Assembly (NCBI GenBank): GCA_003990705.1 | Contig: AP018318.1 | Coordinates: 4,839,501-4,903,500, forward strand | Length of the DNA stretch: 64,000 nt | Direction: 5' to 3' | Origin: Nostoc sp. HK-01 | GTDB lineage: Bacteria; Cyanobacteriota; Cyanobacteriia; Cyanobacteriales; Nostocaceae | Part shown: positions 19,168 through 27,988 of the stretch, in pieces | Position numbering within the stretch: the first letter of the stretch is position 1 | Layout: every line of letters begins with the position of its first letter | Program-made: the position numbers and the translations under genes | The notes under the pieces: generated by a model | What the model saw: the letters and a program-made list of their open reading frames with translations, nothing else | What the model was told of the DNA's origin: nothing | Databases searched by the model: none

Positions 19168-19353
19168 ATGGATAGTACACAACTTTGGTATATTGTCAAG
19201 CGCAGTAGCGGAAATTGTGAAATCGTCCCCAGCAATTTAGTTAGAGACGATGATCCAGAGATTATTGAAAAGTGGGGGAGTTTTGCTTCGCCAGAAGAAG
19301 CGATCGCGCGGCGAATTGGGTTAATCCGGGCTGGTAAGTGCCAACCCGTATAA
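19168..19353 (+). CDS. Small conserved cyanobacterial protein, unknown function
   Basis: A 61-residue, acidic, soluble protein (MDSTQLWYIVKRSSGNC...). It begins 14 bases after the REC-kinase on the same strand, so it is probably co-transcribed, and ends five bases before the convergent protease gene. The pattern WYIVKRSSGNCEIV then PEIIEKWGSFASPEEAIARRIGLIRAGKC looks like a compact alpha/beta fold. It resembles short cyanobacterial proteins of unknown function, though I recall no name. The codon use and HIP1 site match the neighbours. No transmembrane segment or metal motif is present. Confidence 0.72.
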   Translation: MDSTQLWYIVKRSSGNCEIVPSNLVRDDDPEIIEKWGSFASPEEAIARRIGLIRAGKCQPV

Positions 19354-19358
19354 ATGCG

Positions 19359-20645
19359 TTATTTTTTCTCTGCGCTAGTGAGACCTTTGGCAGCAATCTG
19401 CTTACCTAAAATTTCCACACCTTTAGCAAATTGTGGGTCTGCCATAGTAGCTAATTTGTCACGCTCATGTAGCCATAAATCTTGTCTTTGAGCATCAGTC
19501 AAATCCACCTTCACATCTGGCGCAATTCCTTCATGATTAATATCTCTACCACTAGGGGTATGATATTTAGCAATTGTTACTGCCAATCCAGAGCCATCTT
19601 CTAAGGGGCGCACCGATTGTACTAAACCTTTACCAAAAGTTTGAGTACCCACTAGAACCGCCCGCTTATTATCCTGCAAAGCTCCAGATAAAATTTCACT
19701 AGCACTAGCAGAACCTTTATCTACCAAGATGACCAATGGTTTAGTTGTCAGCGCTCGGCCGTTGGCTATTTCTCGCTCTTGCTCACCTTGGCGGTCAATA
19801 GTAGAAACAATTGTTCCTTTATCTAGCCACATCCGGGCAATTTCTATGCTGGAGAATAACAAGCCGCCTGGATTTCCACGCAAATCTAGAACATAGCCAG
19901 CAACTTGCTTAGACTCTAAATCTTTGATCGCATTTTGCATTTCCTTACCAGCATTGGCGCTGAATTGGTTCAAGCGGATGTAGCCAACATTCCCTGCTGG
20001 TGTTTGTTTTTGAGAATAACGTACTGGATGGATTTCAATTCTGGCGCGTGTAATATTAAACTGCTTGATAGTACTGTTGCGCTGAATTGTGAGCGTGACT
20101 TTGGTGTTTGGTTCACCTCGGATTAAGGATACAGCTTGGTTAGTATCCATCCCCTGAGTATTTTTATCGTTAATTTTCAGAATAACATCTTTGGCTAAAA
20201 TGCCAGCTTTGAATGCTGGTGTATCTTCAATTGGCGCAATCACAACTAATTTCTTGGTTTTCTCATCCTGACTAATCGTAATACCGATACCTGTAAGTTC
20301 CCCAGAGGTATCAACCTGCATATTCTTGAATTCTTCAGGATCCATAAACCGGGTGTAAGGATCACCAAGCTTTTTCAGCATTTCCCGGATAGATTTATAC
20401 GCTTCTTGCTGATTACTGTAGGACTTGTTCAGGTACTCCTTACGAACAGCCTGCCAATCTACCTGGTTAAAAGTACCATCTACGTATTGACGGTTAACGA
20501 TTTGCCAAACTTCGTCTAATGTTTCTTTGGGACTTGCTTTAAATAAAGCCTGACCACGTGAGTGAATGCCCAGGCTAGTAACAGCAATTGTGGAGAGTGT
20601 TACTGCCGTAGCACCCAGAACAAGCCTACTTTTTGTAATCACCAT
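19359..20645 (-). CDS. S41 family C-terminal processing peptidase (Ctp)
   Basis: A 428-residue serine protease exported by an N-terminal hydrophobic segment (about 8-25, LVLGATAVTLSTIAVTSLG). A PDZ domain lies at about 105-190 (GELTGIGITIS, AGILAKDVILKIN). The catalytic core has the nucleophile Ser in DKGSASASEILSGAL and the Lys in TFGKGLVQS, the Ser-Lys dyad of the family. Cyanobacteria have several Ctp paralogues: CtpA matures the D1 protein of photosystem II, whereas CtpB and CtpC have other roles. I cannot tell which this is from sequence alone. Location should be periplasm or thylakoid lumen. It is transcribed towards the small gene at 19168 and away from ispG, with a 332-base repeat-rich gap upstream. 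Confidence 0.92.
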   Translation of the reverse strand: MVITKSRLVLGATAVTLSTIAVTSLGIHSRGQALFKASPKETLDEVWQIVNRQYVDGTFNQVDWQAVRKEYLNKSYSNQQEAYKSIREMLKKLGDPYTRFMDPEEFKNMQVDTSGELTGIGITISQDEKTKKLVVIAPIEDTPAFKAGILAKDVILKINDKNTQGMDTNQAVSLIRGEPNTKVTLTIQRNSTIKQFNITRARIEIHPVRYSQKQTPAGNVGYIRLNQFSANAGKEMQNAIKDLESKQVAGYVLDLRGNPGGLLFSSIEIARMWLDKGTIVSTIDRQGEQEREIANGRALTTKPLVILVDKGSASASEILSGALQDNKRAVLVGTQTFGKGLVQSVRPLEDGSGLAVTIAKYHTPSGRDINHEGIAPDVKVDLTDAQRQDLWLHERDKLATMADPQFAKGVEILGKQIAAKGLTSAEKK

Positions 20646-20773
20646 AATGACAGCTGTGTCAGAGGGAAAATAATAGTCAGTATGCCCAATCTAACACAGC
20701 TATTCTGCAAAGACCGGGCATGTATTCCTAACTTCATTAAAATACTTGACAATCCGGCGAAATGGGGAATTCT

Positions 20774-20801
20774 GAAGTGTGAAGTATGAAGTATGAAATA
20801 G
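20774..20801. repeat. Heptanucleotide tandem repeat (GAAGTAT)n
   Basis: Four consecutive heptamers: GAAGTGT, GAAGTAT, GAAGTAT, GAAATAG. It lies in the gap between ispG and ctp. Part of the same class of short tandem repeats as 9421-9452 and 25675-25702. Confidence 0.75.
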
Positions 20802-20818
20802 TTAGTTGTTTAGATTGG

Positions 20819-20870
20819 GTGTGCGGGTGTAAGGTGAAAATTTTCCTTTATACCTCTACACCCAACACAC
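20819..20870. repeat. Long interrupted inverted repeat between ispG and ctp
   Basis: The arms GTGTG-C-GGGTGTA-AGGT and ACCT-C-TACACCC-AA-CACAC pair over 16 bp with small bulges around a 16-base loop. There is no T-run, so it is more like a repeated palindrome than a simple terminator. It could still stall or protect the 3' end of the ispG transcript, which reads into it. Confidence 0.6.
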
Positions 20871-20883
20871 TCCAGTTGCTGCT

Positions 20884-20965
20884 CATAATCGGAGACGCTA
20901 CGTATAGCTTGCTTCCCTGTAGGGGTACAAGTCGGCAGAACCGTCCAACGCACTGGCTCCCCTAT
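20884..20965. repeat. Dispersed Nostoc-type intergenic repeat
   Basis: Contains GGAGACGCTACG, CTTCCCTGTAGGG and GTCCAACGCACTGGCTCCC. The same phrases recur in this window: GTCCAACGCACTGGCTC near 61108 and CTTCCCGCAGGG near 37797. These are interspersed repeats seen between genes in Nostocales genomes. Confidence 0.6.
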
Positions 20966-20977
20966 ACCCTTTACTCA

Positions 20978-22204
20978 TTAAGGATCTACCCAACGTCCGT
21001 CTGTTTTAATTAGGTTGATTAACTCCTCTACACCCTCTGTTTCTGGTACTTTTTTAATTTCTTCTCTTCCACGATATAAAGAAATGTAACCAGGAGTTTT
21101 GCCCACATACCCATAGTCAGCATCAGCCATTTCGCCAGGGCCATTTACAATACAACCCATTACAGCTATGTCTAATCCAGTTAAGTGCTTGGTGGCTTCC
21201 CGGACTTTATGCAGCACTTCTTCTAAGTTAAATAAGGTGCGTCCACAGGAAGGACAAGCGACATATTCCACCATTGTTTTCCGCAATCCCAAAGCTTGCA
21301 AGATGCTGTAGCATACGGGAATTTCGTTTTCTGGTGCTTCTGTGAGGGAGACGCGGATAGTGTCACCAATGCCATCTGCCAGTAAGGTAGCAATACCAGC
21401 AGTAGATTTGATTCTGCCGTATTCACCATCACCTGCTTCTGTTACACCCAAATGTAAAGGATAATCCATGCCTAATTCGTCCATCCGCTTGGCTAACAGA
21501 CGATAGGCGGCTACCATCACGGGAACGCGAGAGGCTTTCATTGAAACAACTAAGTTGCGGAAATCTAAGGACTCACAAATGCGAATGAATTCTAAAGCCG
21601 ATTCCACCATTCCTTCTGGGGTGTCTCCGTAGGTAAATAGCATTCTTTCTGCCAGTGAACCATGATTTACCCCAATCCGCATAGCTTTACCTTGGTCACG
21701 CAAGGAAACTACCAGAGGCTCTAGAGTTTCGCGGATTTTATCGCCAATTTCCTCAAATTCAGCTTGTGTATATTCGGTGCGATTGGTATTTGGTTTTTCA
21801 AACACATACAAACCTGGATTAATTCGGACTTTCTCGATGTGTTTGGCAACTTCTAAGGCAATTTTCATACCATTGTGATGTACATCAGCCACAATTGGCA
21901 CATCTTGGTAGGTTTTAATGATTTTTTGCTTAATTTCTGCCAATGCTACAGCATGAGCGAGGCTAGGCACTGTGACACGCACGATTTCGCAGCCAACTTC
22001 GTGTAAACGACGAATCGCGGCGACAGAACCATCAATATCAAGAGTGTCTTCGTTAATCATTGACTGCACCACCACAGGGTAGCCACCGCCAATGGTGACA
22101 TTACCTACCTTGACAGGGCGGGTTTTACGCCGCTTGATTGTAGTATCAAAGGTGGGTTGACTAGATGTGGTGTTGGAACTTGTAGGTGTAGGCAGAGTTT
22201 GCAT
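20978..22204 (-). CDS. ispG: 4-hydroxy-3-methylbut-2-enyl diphosphate synthase (ferredoxin-type IspG)
   Basis: A 408-residue enzyme of the non-mevalonate isoprenoid pathway; it converts methylerythritol cyclodiphosphate to HMBPP, feeding carotenoids, phytol and quinones. The N-terminal TIM-barrel is clear ([54 protein letters not shown]). The C-terminal 4Fe-4S domain keeps the three Cys ligands: CPSCGRTL (two) and [13 protein letters not shown] (one), with the nearby conserved Glu. Length and insert pattern match the plant/cyanobacterial type, which takes electrons from ferredoxin. It stands alone, with a hairpin-bounded gap on either side. Confidence 0.97.
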   Translation of the reverse strand: MQTLPTPTSSNTTSSQPTFDTTIKRRKTRPVKVGNVTIGGGYPVVVQSMINEDTLDIDGSVAAIRRLHEVGCEIVRVTVPSLAHAVALAEIKQKIIKTYQDVPIVADVHHNGMKIALEVAKHIEKVRINPGLYVFEKPNTNRTEYTQAEFEEIGDKIRETLEPLVVSLRDQGKAMRIGVNHGSLAERMLFTYGDTPEGMVESALEFIRICESLDFRNLVVSMKASRVPVMVAAYRLLAKRMDELGMDYPLHLGVTEAGDGEYGRIKSTAGIATLLADGIGDTIRVSLTEAPENEIPVCYSILQALGLRKTMVEYVACPSCGRTLFNLEEVLHKVREATKHLTGLDIAVMGCIVNGPGEMADADYGYVGKTPGYISLYRGREEIKKVPETEGVEELINLIKTDGRWVDP

Positions 22205-22344
22205 AACTCTAGGAAGTAAATTTTTATAGCTAAAATATCAGATTGAACAATCTCTGTTTCTCAGATTGCCATAGTACGGGCTTGTTTTGGTGATGATATG
22301 GGAAAAAAGCGGATTGCGATCGCCATACTTCATCATATAAAACA

Positions 22345-22376
22345 AGAGCGATCGCACCATTACCTGCGATCGCTCT
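22345..22376 (-). terminator. Terminator built from two inverted HIP1 sites
   Basis: A perfect 12-bp stem (AGAGCGATCGCA / TGCGATCGCTCT, eight-base loop) is followed on the minus strand by TTGTTTTATA. It lies 55 bases beyond the stop of the small membrane-protein gene and upstream of ispG. It therefore likely ends the cobO transcript. Confidence 0.65.
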
Positions 22377-22430
22377 GTGGAAAAAATATTTCCCACGCCA
22401 ATACCCCGCTAGGGGCAGTGTATAAGATAA

Positions 22431-22538
22431 TCATTTCTTGGTGGTCAATATTGTTGAGAACATCATTAACATCCCACCAAGTAAAATTGCAAGCGCCAAT
22501 CCACCAGTTGCCCAATCCAGCACATTAGTGTTATCCAT
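22431..22538 (-). CDS. 35-residue single-pass membrane protein, coupled to cobO
   Basis: A short ORF beginning one base after the cobO stop (TAAGATG). Its product, MDNTNVLDWATGGLALAILL followed by GGMLMMFSTILTTKK, has one clear membrane helix (about 11-31), an acidic N-terminus and a lysine tail. GGAG lies about 13 bases upstream, inside cobO, so translation is probably coupled to it. The make-up fits the tiny single-helix subunits of cyanobacterial thylakoid complexes (photosystem, cytochrome b6f or NDH-1 subunits such as NdhP), but I cannot match it to one from memory. A role near cobalamin enzymes is the alternative suggested only by position. A HIP1 hairpin terminator follows. The frame is uninterrupted and the hydrophobic pattern is unlikely by chance. 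Confidence 0.62.
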   Translation of the reverse strand: MDNTNVLDWATGGLALAILLGGMLMMFSTILTTKK

Positions 22539-22539
22539 C

Positions 22540-23676
22540 TTAAAAATCAACTCCACGTTTGAGTTCTACGCCGTGATTTGCATAGTGTTTGTGGCAGTAT
22601 ACCTCAGAGTGGATACTGGCTAAATCAAAGTAAGCTGGTTGCTGTTGACAACGGCCAGTAATAATAATTTCTGTATCGCGGGGTTTGCGGAGTAAGGCTT
22701 GGACGATGGGTTCCACTGGGAGAAGTTCTAAATCGACAGTGGGGTTGAGTTCATCCAAGATGATAGTTTTATACAATCCAGAGGCGATCGCAGTTTTGGC
22801 AATTTCCCAACCGCGTTCGGCTTCGACATAATCTAATTCTTGCCGAGAATTGCGCCACACGATCGCATCTCGACCACAACGTTGATGATCTACCACTTCT
22901 GGGTAAGATTGTTGCAAGGCGGCGATCGCTGCATCTTCTGTATAACCGCTACCACCTTTGAGCCATTGCATAATTAACACGCGGGTAGAACCGGGATGGT
23001 TAATCCCTCTACCAATGGCTTGTAAAGCTTTACCCAAGGCGCTGGTCGATTTACCTTTACCTGCACCAGTATAAATTTCAATCCCCTCAATTAATAGCTG
23101 TTGGGCTGTGGGGTGGTGCTGCGGCTTCATTTCCGAGTGTAAATCGGCAATTTCCAATAGCTTTTCTGGTGCGCCGCGTCCGGTGGCGATAATTTCCAAT
23201 TCTTGGGGTTTGGCTTTTAATGTCCGCACCACTTCATCTACTGGTAGCAAACCCAAATCGAGGACGGGGTTCAGTTCATCTAAAACTACTACCGAATACA
23301 AACCAGATGCGATCGCACCTTTGGCTACATCCCAACCTCGTGCTGCTTCGGCGCGGTCGTAGGGGATAATTTCTTCTGCACTAAAAAATTCGGCTCTTCC
23401 AGTCCGTACCTGATCGATTAAATGGGGAAACCCACGCTGCAAAGCTGCGATCGCACCATCTTCATCATAATCACGTTCTGGCCCTTTTAAAAACCGCAGC
23501 AGTAAAACGCGATTGCAATTAGCTGGTGTATTTATCCCTAAGCCAATCGAGCGCAAAACCACCCCTAAAGCCGCTTGGGATTTACCTTTACCCAAACCAT
23601 CATAAACGTGAATTTGACCTGTAAGTCGTTCAGAACGCGCTTGCGCTGTGCGAATACCGATGCCGTTCCTTGTCAT
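22540..23676 (-). CDS. cobO: Tandem-duplicated CobO-type cob(I)alamin adenosyltransferase
   Basis: A 378-residue protein made of two CobO/BtuR-like P-loop domains. The first (about 20-190) has GLGKGKSQAALG (GKGKS ending at S33). The second (about 197-370) has GAGKGKSTSALG. Both keep the downstream features LRFLKG or MQWLKG, GWDVAKGAI or GWEIAKTAI, and VVLDELNP or IILDELNP. Usual CobO is about 200 residues and one domain. The known reaction is transfer of adenosyl from ATP to cob(I)alamin or a corrinoid precursor. CobO forms dimers, so this fusion may be a covalent dimer, or one half may have changed role. It heads a two-gene unit with the 35-residue membrane protein. A cobalt regulator (coaR) lies 38 kb away. 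Confidence 0.88.
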   Translation of the reverse strand: MTRNGIGIRTAQARSERLTGQIHVYDGLGKGKSQAALGVVLRSIGLGINTPANCNRVLLLRFLKGPERDYDEDGAIAALQRGFPHLIDQVRTGRAEFFSAEEIIPYDRAEAARGWDVAKGAIASGLYSVVVLDELNPVLDLGLLPVDEVVRTLKAKPQELEIIATGRGAPEKLLEIADLHSEMKPQHHPTAQQLLIEGIEIYTGAGKGKSTSALGKALQAIGRGINHPGSTRVLIMQWLKGGSGYTEDAAIAALQQSYPEVVDHQRCGRDAIVWRNSRQELDYVEAERGWEIAKTAIASGLYKTIILDELNPTVDLELLPVEPIVQALLRKPRDTEIIITGRCQQQPAYFDLASIHSEVYCHKHYANHGVELKRGVDF

Positions 23677-24009
23677 CTCTCGAAAACCTGTAACGTGGCA
23701 GTCTCTAATCTTACCTAACGTCTTGCACTTCCAGATCTAAAAAATCTCTTTTGGGTACTTCCATACAAGATTTTGCAGGATATATTAACAGGGTAAATAG
23801 GGGTATACTGGCACACCAAGATGGTAAACAGCGATCGCCATCACATACAGCAGAATTCAGGTGAATGAGGTACAAATTTTAATCACAAAGCTATATACCA
23901 ATAGGCTTTCCACTATGTTACCTGTGACCTGTTCTCTACTGTAATTACCCTTATCAGTCTCATTGCCCCAAATTTACCTTCTCACCTTAAACCTTACCAT
24001 TGGCTCTCT
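23677..24009. other. Divergent intergenic region cobO / fraC
   Basis: 333 bases holding the promoters of cobO (leftward) and fraC (rightward). A HIP1-like site lies near 23831. GTAAATAGGGGTAT at about 23791 is one base from the NtcA consensus GTA-N8-TAC, but it is far from the gene and unsupported. Confidence 0.4.
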
Positions 24010-24552
24010 ATGTTAGAAAATTTTACCCTTCCTCGACTTTTGCCGATTGGCGTAATGTTGTTTAACTTGTTATTTTTTCTAATTGCTATCCCTATTGAGG
24101 CTTACGTTGTTAATCGCCGACTCAAGTTTGACAAAAAAACCAGTATTTTTTATGCCATAGCCACCAATCTTTTTTCGGGAACCCTTGGTTGGGTTATATT
24201 TTTTGTCTTAGAACCACTGTTACCGCCTGAAATTAAATCGGAATTAATTAATTATGTATTTTTTAATAATTTTAGATATGCCAATACCCAAGCGACTTTG
24301 ATTTTAACTACTTTCATTATTTTCTTTACTACTTTTTTAATGAAATTTTTACTGTTACAACTTTTGGTATTTACATTACGAGAAGATGGTTGGAAAAAAC
24401 CAGAAATCGTCGAAACATCTCAGCGTAGACAGTTGCGCCGCGCTATCCCTGGGATTAAATTGCAAACAACTAATTTAGTGACTACAACATTAATAGCTAA
24501 TTCTCTTAGCTATAGTGCAATTACAATTATTTTGCTAATTCGTAATAGATAA
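24010..24552 (+). CDS. fraC: Filament integrity protein FraC
   Basis: A 180-residue integral membrane protein with three hydrophobic blocks (about 10-33, 47-70 and 95-122) and a basic tail ([11 protein letters not shown]), ending with another hydrophobic stretch. Length and membrane layout match FraC of Anabaena sp. PCC 7120 (about 179 residues), and the next two genes match FraD and FraE in order. FraC and FraD are known to localise to the septa between cells. They are needed for septal junctions, cell-to-cell molecular exchange and long filaments under nitrogen deprivation. The gene heads a three-gene plus-strand operon. I rely on recall of the family plus the synteny; the identification is firm because all three genes fit. 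Confidence 0.88.
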   Translation: MLENFTLPRLLPIGVMLFNLLFFLIAIPIEAYVVNRRLKFDKKTSIFYAIATNLFSGTLGWVIFFVLEPLLPPEIKSELINYVFFNNFRYANTQATLILTTFIIFFTTFLMKFLLLQLLVFTLREDGWKKPEIVETSQRRQLRRAIPGIKLQTTNLVTTTLIANSLSYSAITIILLIRNR

Positions 24553-24595
24553 ATAGCTGATTTTTTTGTCGAATCAATTATTTTGGTGTGAAATC

Positions 24596-25627
24596 ATGAA
24601 TGTTCTATTTAAAGATTTGCTGGGCATATTTAAGTTCACTGAAGATATCTATGCCAGAGTCAGAAAAATATTAGTTCCATCTCAAGCTTATGCTTGGCAG
24701 ACATTTATTTATTTAAGCGTATTTTCTGGAGTGTTATCTTATTTTGCTATAGGTTATGTCAGAGATATCATTGCAATTTGCGGTTGGTTATTTTTAATTG
24801 CTGGGACAGCTTGGTATACAACTGATGATCCATTGAGAGTTCCCGGCACTTTTATGCCAGTAGGTGCAGTAATTACAGGGTTCTTAGTCAGTGTTTTTGC
24901 TTTTGGTAATCAACAGGATGTAATTACTCCCAGAACCATCGTACTTTGGCCAACTATCTCAGCTTTAATTACAGCAATTCCTGAATTTATTGAAGGTTCA
25001 GATACAGACTCAAAAGCGCAAATTCCTAAGCCAGAAGTTAGACAAAAAATCATCGTTTTAGTTGCAAGTTGTATGATTTTAAGTTGCTGGTTGCAATTTT
25101 ACTTTGTCATGGATAAATGGTTACAAGAATATCCTAGTTTACGGGCAGATAATTTTCAGCGTAGTACCTTTGTTAGAAGAACAGATATTATCGAAAAAGT
25201 GCCGAAAAATGGCGTTGTAATTTTAGATAAATTGCAACTACTAGTAGAACAACAAATTGATGAAAGACCTTGGTCTCAAGTAGAAAAATGGCTGCTAGAT
25301 GCAAAATTACAAGTGGGGAATTTGGGTAATAGAGTTATAGATAAACAACTGGCAAAGTATGAAGAAAAAGCTTTATGGCGTGTTGAACCGCGTGTAGTGA
25401 ATACAAAATCAGGTGGATATATTTTAGATTTACTGAGTATTTGGCGCGGCCCAAGTTCTAGCCAGAAAGGTTATTACTTGAAAAAATCTTGTCGAATTGA
25501 ACCAGTAGCAACTTCTACGAAAAAAGCGATTACAAGTAATAACCCAGAAGACAAAATTGCGGTTGGAGAAATAGAATGCGATCGCATAAGTAAATTTATT
25601 GCTGGTTCCCCTCCACCACAACAATAG
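24596..25627 (+). CDS. fraD: Septal junction protein FraD
   Basis: The frame opens at TTG 24566, but I choose ATG 24596 because it gives 343 residues, the length I recall for Anabaena FraD. It lies 43 bases after fraC. Hydrophobic segments occur in the first 170 residues (about 35-52, 55-78, 88-105, 115-130 and 160-180). A large soluble C-terminal part (about 190-343) is rich in charged residues and contains a short coiled-coil-prone stretch. In Anabaena, FraD spans the membrane and its C-terminal part faces the septal periplasm, where it forms part of the septal junction plug. Together with FraC and FraE this defines the operon. A proline-rich end (GSPPPQQ) is visible. Confidence 0.9.
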   Translation: MNVLFKDLLGIFKFTEDIYARVRKILVPSQAYAWQTFIYLSVFSGVLSYFAIGYVRDIIAICGWLFLIAGTAWYTTDDPLRVPGTFMPVGAVITGFLVSVFAFGNQQDVITPRTIVLWPTISALITAIPEFIEGSDTDSKAQIPKPEVRQKIIVLVASCMILSCWLQFYFVMDKWLQEYPSLRADNFQRSTFVRRTDIIEKVPKNGVVILDKLQLLVEQQIDERPWSQVEKWLLDAKLQVGNLGNRVIDKQLAKYEEKALWRVEPRVVNTKSGGYILDLLSIWRGPSSSQKGYYLKKSCRIEPVATSTKKAITSNNPEDKIAVGEIECDRISKFIAGSPPPQQ

Positions 25628-25674
25628 TAAGTATGAAGTCTGAAACTTTATTTTTTAGCCTTCTGTGATTGAAT

Positions 25675-25702
25675 ATTGACAATTGACCATTGACTATTAA
25701 CC
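25675..25702. repeat. Heptanucleotide tandem repeat directly before fraE
   Basis: Four heptamers in register, ATTGACA, ATTGACC, ATTGACT and ATTAACC, end one base before the fraE start codon. They occupy the place of a ribosome site, and no purine-rich Shine-Dalgarno sequence is visible. Confidence 0.75.
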
Positions 25703-25703
25703 A

Positions 25704-26474
25704 ATGAGAACCTTGATAATTGCGAAGAATGTATTTCAAGAAGTAGTGCGCGATCGCATTTTATATGTGATTGGATTTTATACTTTAATTTTAGCGATCG
25801 CTGGGCGAGCATTACCGGAATTTGCTGCTACGAATGAAGATAAGATTTTGCTAGACTTTGGGATAGTGGCTATGAGTGTCATTACCTTAATTGTCGCTGT
25901 ATTTGTTGGTACGGGACTAGTTAAAAAAGAAATTGATAAACGCACTATTTTGGTGTTAATTGCTAAACCAGTTAGCCGCAGCGAAATTATTGCTGGTAAA
26001 TTCTTGGGTTTGTCAGCAGTTTTAGCTATTTTGATAGCCACAATGACAGCTATTTATCTAGGCTTTTTGCAACTAGAGAATATTCCTCATCCTACACTCA
26101 GTATTGTAATTGCCGCAGTTTTTTTGTTTTTACAGTTATCTTTAATCAATGCTGTGGCTATTACATTGGGTGTGTTTACAAATTCCTTGTTGGCGATAAC
26201 TTTAACTTTTGGCGTGTATTTAATGGGGAATATTACGCAAGATTTAGTTAAATTAGGTCGTTTGAGTCGAAATTCAGCGATGGAACGCGTTACTCAAGGG
26301 TTATATCTAGTTTTGCCAGATTTATCCCGCTTAGATTTAAAAAATGATGCTGTTTATGGAATGCAAGCCTTACCTGATGCCAGTTTGTTAATCACAAATG
26401 CAGGCTACGGCGTACTTTATAGCATTTTTCTGTTGGCGATCGCGAGTTTTGTTTTCTCAAAACGGGAGTTTTAA
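25704..26474 (+). CDS. fraE: FraE, ABC-2 type membrane permease
   Basis: A 256-residue membrane protein with about six helices, starting 76 bases after fraD. The pattern (long first helix after a short N-terminus, then VKKEIDKRTILVLIAKPVSRSEIIAGKFLG) is the ABC-2 permease signature also found in gliding-motility and NosY permeases. In Anabaena, fraE is the third gene of the fraC-fraD-fraE operon, is needed for filament integrity and heterocyst maturation, and encodes such a permease without an adjacent ATPase. None is adjacent here either. The TATTGACAATTGACC heptamer array replaces a normal ribosome site, so translation level is hard to predict. Confidence 0.88.
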   Translation: MRTLIIAKNVFQEVVRDRILYVIGFYTLILAIAGRALPEFAATNEDKILLDFGIVAMSVITLIVAVFVGTGLVKKEIDKRTILVLIAKPVSRSEIIAGKFLGLSAVLAILIATMTAIYLGFLQLENIPHPTLSIVIAAVFLFLQLSLINAVAITLGVFTNSLLAITLTFGVYLMGNITQDLVKLGRLSRNSAMERVTQGLYLVLPDLSRLDLKNDAVYGMQALPDASLLITNAGYGVLYSIFLLAIASFVFSKREF

Positions 26475-26646
26475 ATATTACTAATTATTAATTAATTTAG
26501 TGCTTCTTTCTAAAGGAAATCTAAAGAGACCCAATAGGAATAAAAACGAAGGGTAGGATGCAGATAACCTTTCAGTAACATGGCTGAAACCAGAATCTTC
26601 GCAGGTATATACCAACATAACTAAAAGTATTAGGTAGGAAACAACA

Positions 26647-27966
26647 ATGCTGGAAAGTCTGGGAAGAATTAACAATCCATTAGTCAGAAGCCTTGCCACA
26701 GCTGCTACAGTTTGCTCAGTAGTCACTTTATCTACGGCTATTTTCATTGGAGTCAGCAATCCCAAAGATAAATCTACCTATCAACTTGGTGTCTATTCTT
26801 CCATATTTGGGGCTGTGGCTGGTGCCGTATTTGGCTTAGTTTATACTAGTAAAGTAAGTGAAAATGAATCCACTCCAGACATCAAAACATTAGATAGTGA
26901 TGTTTGGCAAGATTGGCGAAACTTTGTGGTTGTGCGAAAGGTAAAAGAAAGCGAAGAAATTACATCTTTCTATTTGCAACCCGAAGATAAAGGTGAAATT
27001 CCCAACTTCCAACCAGGACAATTTTTAACTATTAAACTAGATATTCCCGGACAAAATAAGCCTGTGATTCGGACTTATTCACTTTCCGATTATTCTAAAA
27101 CTTGTGAATACTATCGTCTCTCAATTAAGCGGGAACCTGCACCAAATGGATTAGATGTTATGCCTGGAATAGCATCTAATTTTATGCACGATCGCATTCA
27201 CGAAGGTTCGGTAATTCCCGCCAAACCACCAAATGGTAAATTTGCTTTGGATGTGCATAAATCTACCCCCACAGTTTTGATTAGCAATGGTGTGGGAATT
27301 ACGCCGATGATTAGTATGGCAAAAGCTTGTACTCGTCTTAATCCTCAACGTCCTATTTGGTTTCTACATGGTGCTAGAGATAGTGATTTCCATGCTTTTC
27401 AAGACGAAATAATGGAAATTGCCCAACAAAATCCTAATTTCAATGTACATATTCGCTACAGTCGCCCCAAACTAGAAGATACAGGTAAATATCATAGTGT
27501 TGGTTATGTTGATGCGATTTTAATTCAAGAATTAAATATCCAAGATGCTGAATATTTTTTATGTGGTTCAACTCCATTTATTCAGTCTGTTACTGAAGGA
27601 CTAAAAGCAGCGAGAGTACCTAATAATAAAGTCTTCTTTGAATCTTTCGGTCAACCGATGAAGAGTGAGTCGGAAAAATCTACTCAGACTGTAACTCAAG
27701 GTGAAGAAGTTGCCGAAATTGTCTTTGCAAAATCTGGCAAAACTTTAACATGGCAACCTAGTGATGGCACTATTTTAGAATTTGCCGAAGCTAATGATAT
27801 TAATCCACCTTTTAGTTGTCGTGTTGGGGTTTGTGGAACTTGTATATGTAAAATCCGCGCAGGTGAAGTTGCTTATCAAGAAGAACCAAGTGCAGCAACC
27901 GATGAAGGTGAAGTGTTAATTTGTATTTCTCAACCTGGAAGTTCTAGATTAGTGTTAGATATTTAA
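26647..27966 (+). CDS. Membrane-anchored flavin reductase with C-terminal 2Fe-2S ferredoxin domain
   Basis: A 439-residue protein. Two N-terminal membrane helices (about 12-37 and 45-66) anchor a ferredoxin-reductase-type module: an FAD domain with RTYSLSD (flavin motif), an NAD(P) domain starting VLISNGVGITPMISM, and the ending FFESFGQP. A plant-type 2Fe-2S domain (about 345-439) has CRVGVCGTC and a further Cys in VLICIS. The order FAD-NAD-2Fe-2S matches oxygenase reductases and the reductase part of flavohaemoglobins, but no globin or oxygenase partner is adjacent. The likely job is electron transfer from NAD(P)H to an unknown membrane acceptor. It follows fraE by 172 bases and could be co-transcribed, although no terminator was found either way. 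Confidence 0.85.
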   Translation: MLESLGRINNPLVRSLATAATVCSVVTLSTAIFIGVSNPKDKSTYQLGVYSSIFGAVAGAVFGLVYTSKVSENESTPDIKTLDSDVWQDWRNFVVVRKVKESEEITSFYLQPEDKGEIPNFQPGQFLTIKLDIPGQNKPVIRTYSLSDYSKTCEYYRLSIKREPAPNGLDVMPGIASNFMHDRIHEGSVIPAKPPNGKFALDVHKSTPTVLISNGVGITPMISMAKACTRLNPQRPIWFLHGARDSDFHAFQDEIMEIAQQNPNFNVHIRYSRPKLEDTGKYHSVGYVDAILIQELNIQDAEYFLCGSTPFIQSVTEGLKAARVPNNKVFFESFGQPMKSESEKSTQTVTQGEEVAEIVFAKSGKTLTWQPSDGTILEFAEANDINPPFSCRVGVCGTCICKIRAGEVAYQEEPSAATDEGEVLICISQPGSSRLVLDI

Positions 27967-27988
27967 TAAATTCCTGTGATTATCAAGA

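Noticed and set aside
22298-22528. 76-codon plus-strand frame over the HIP1 hairpin
   Set aside because: It is antisense to the 35-residue membrane protein and runs through a terminator; residues come from HIP1 repeats.
23791-23804. Possible NtcA site upstream of fraC
   Set aside because: One mismatch in the outer triplet, over 200 bases from the gene, and no matching -10 box.
26481-26765. 94-codon minus-strand frame upstream of the reductase
   Set aside because: Overlaps the true start of the 2Fe-2S reductase on the other strand and has no support.
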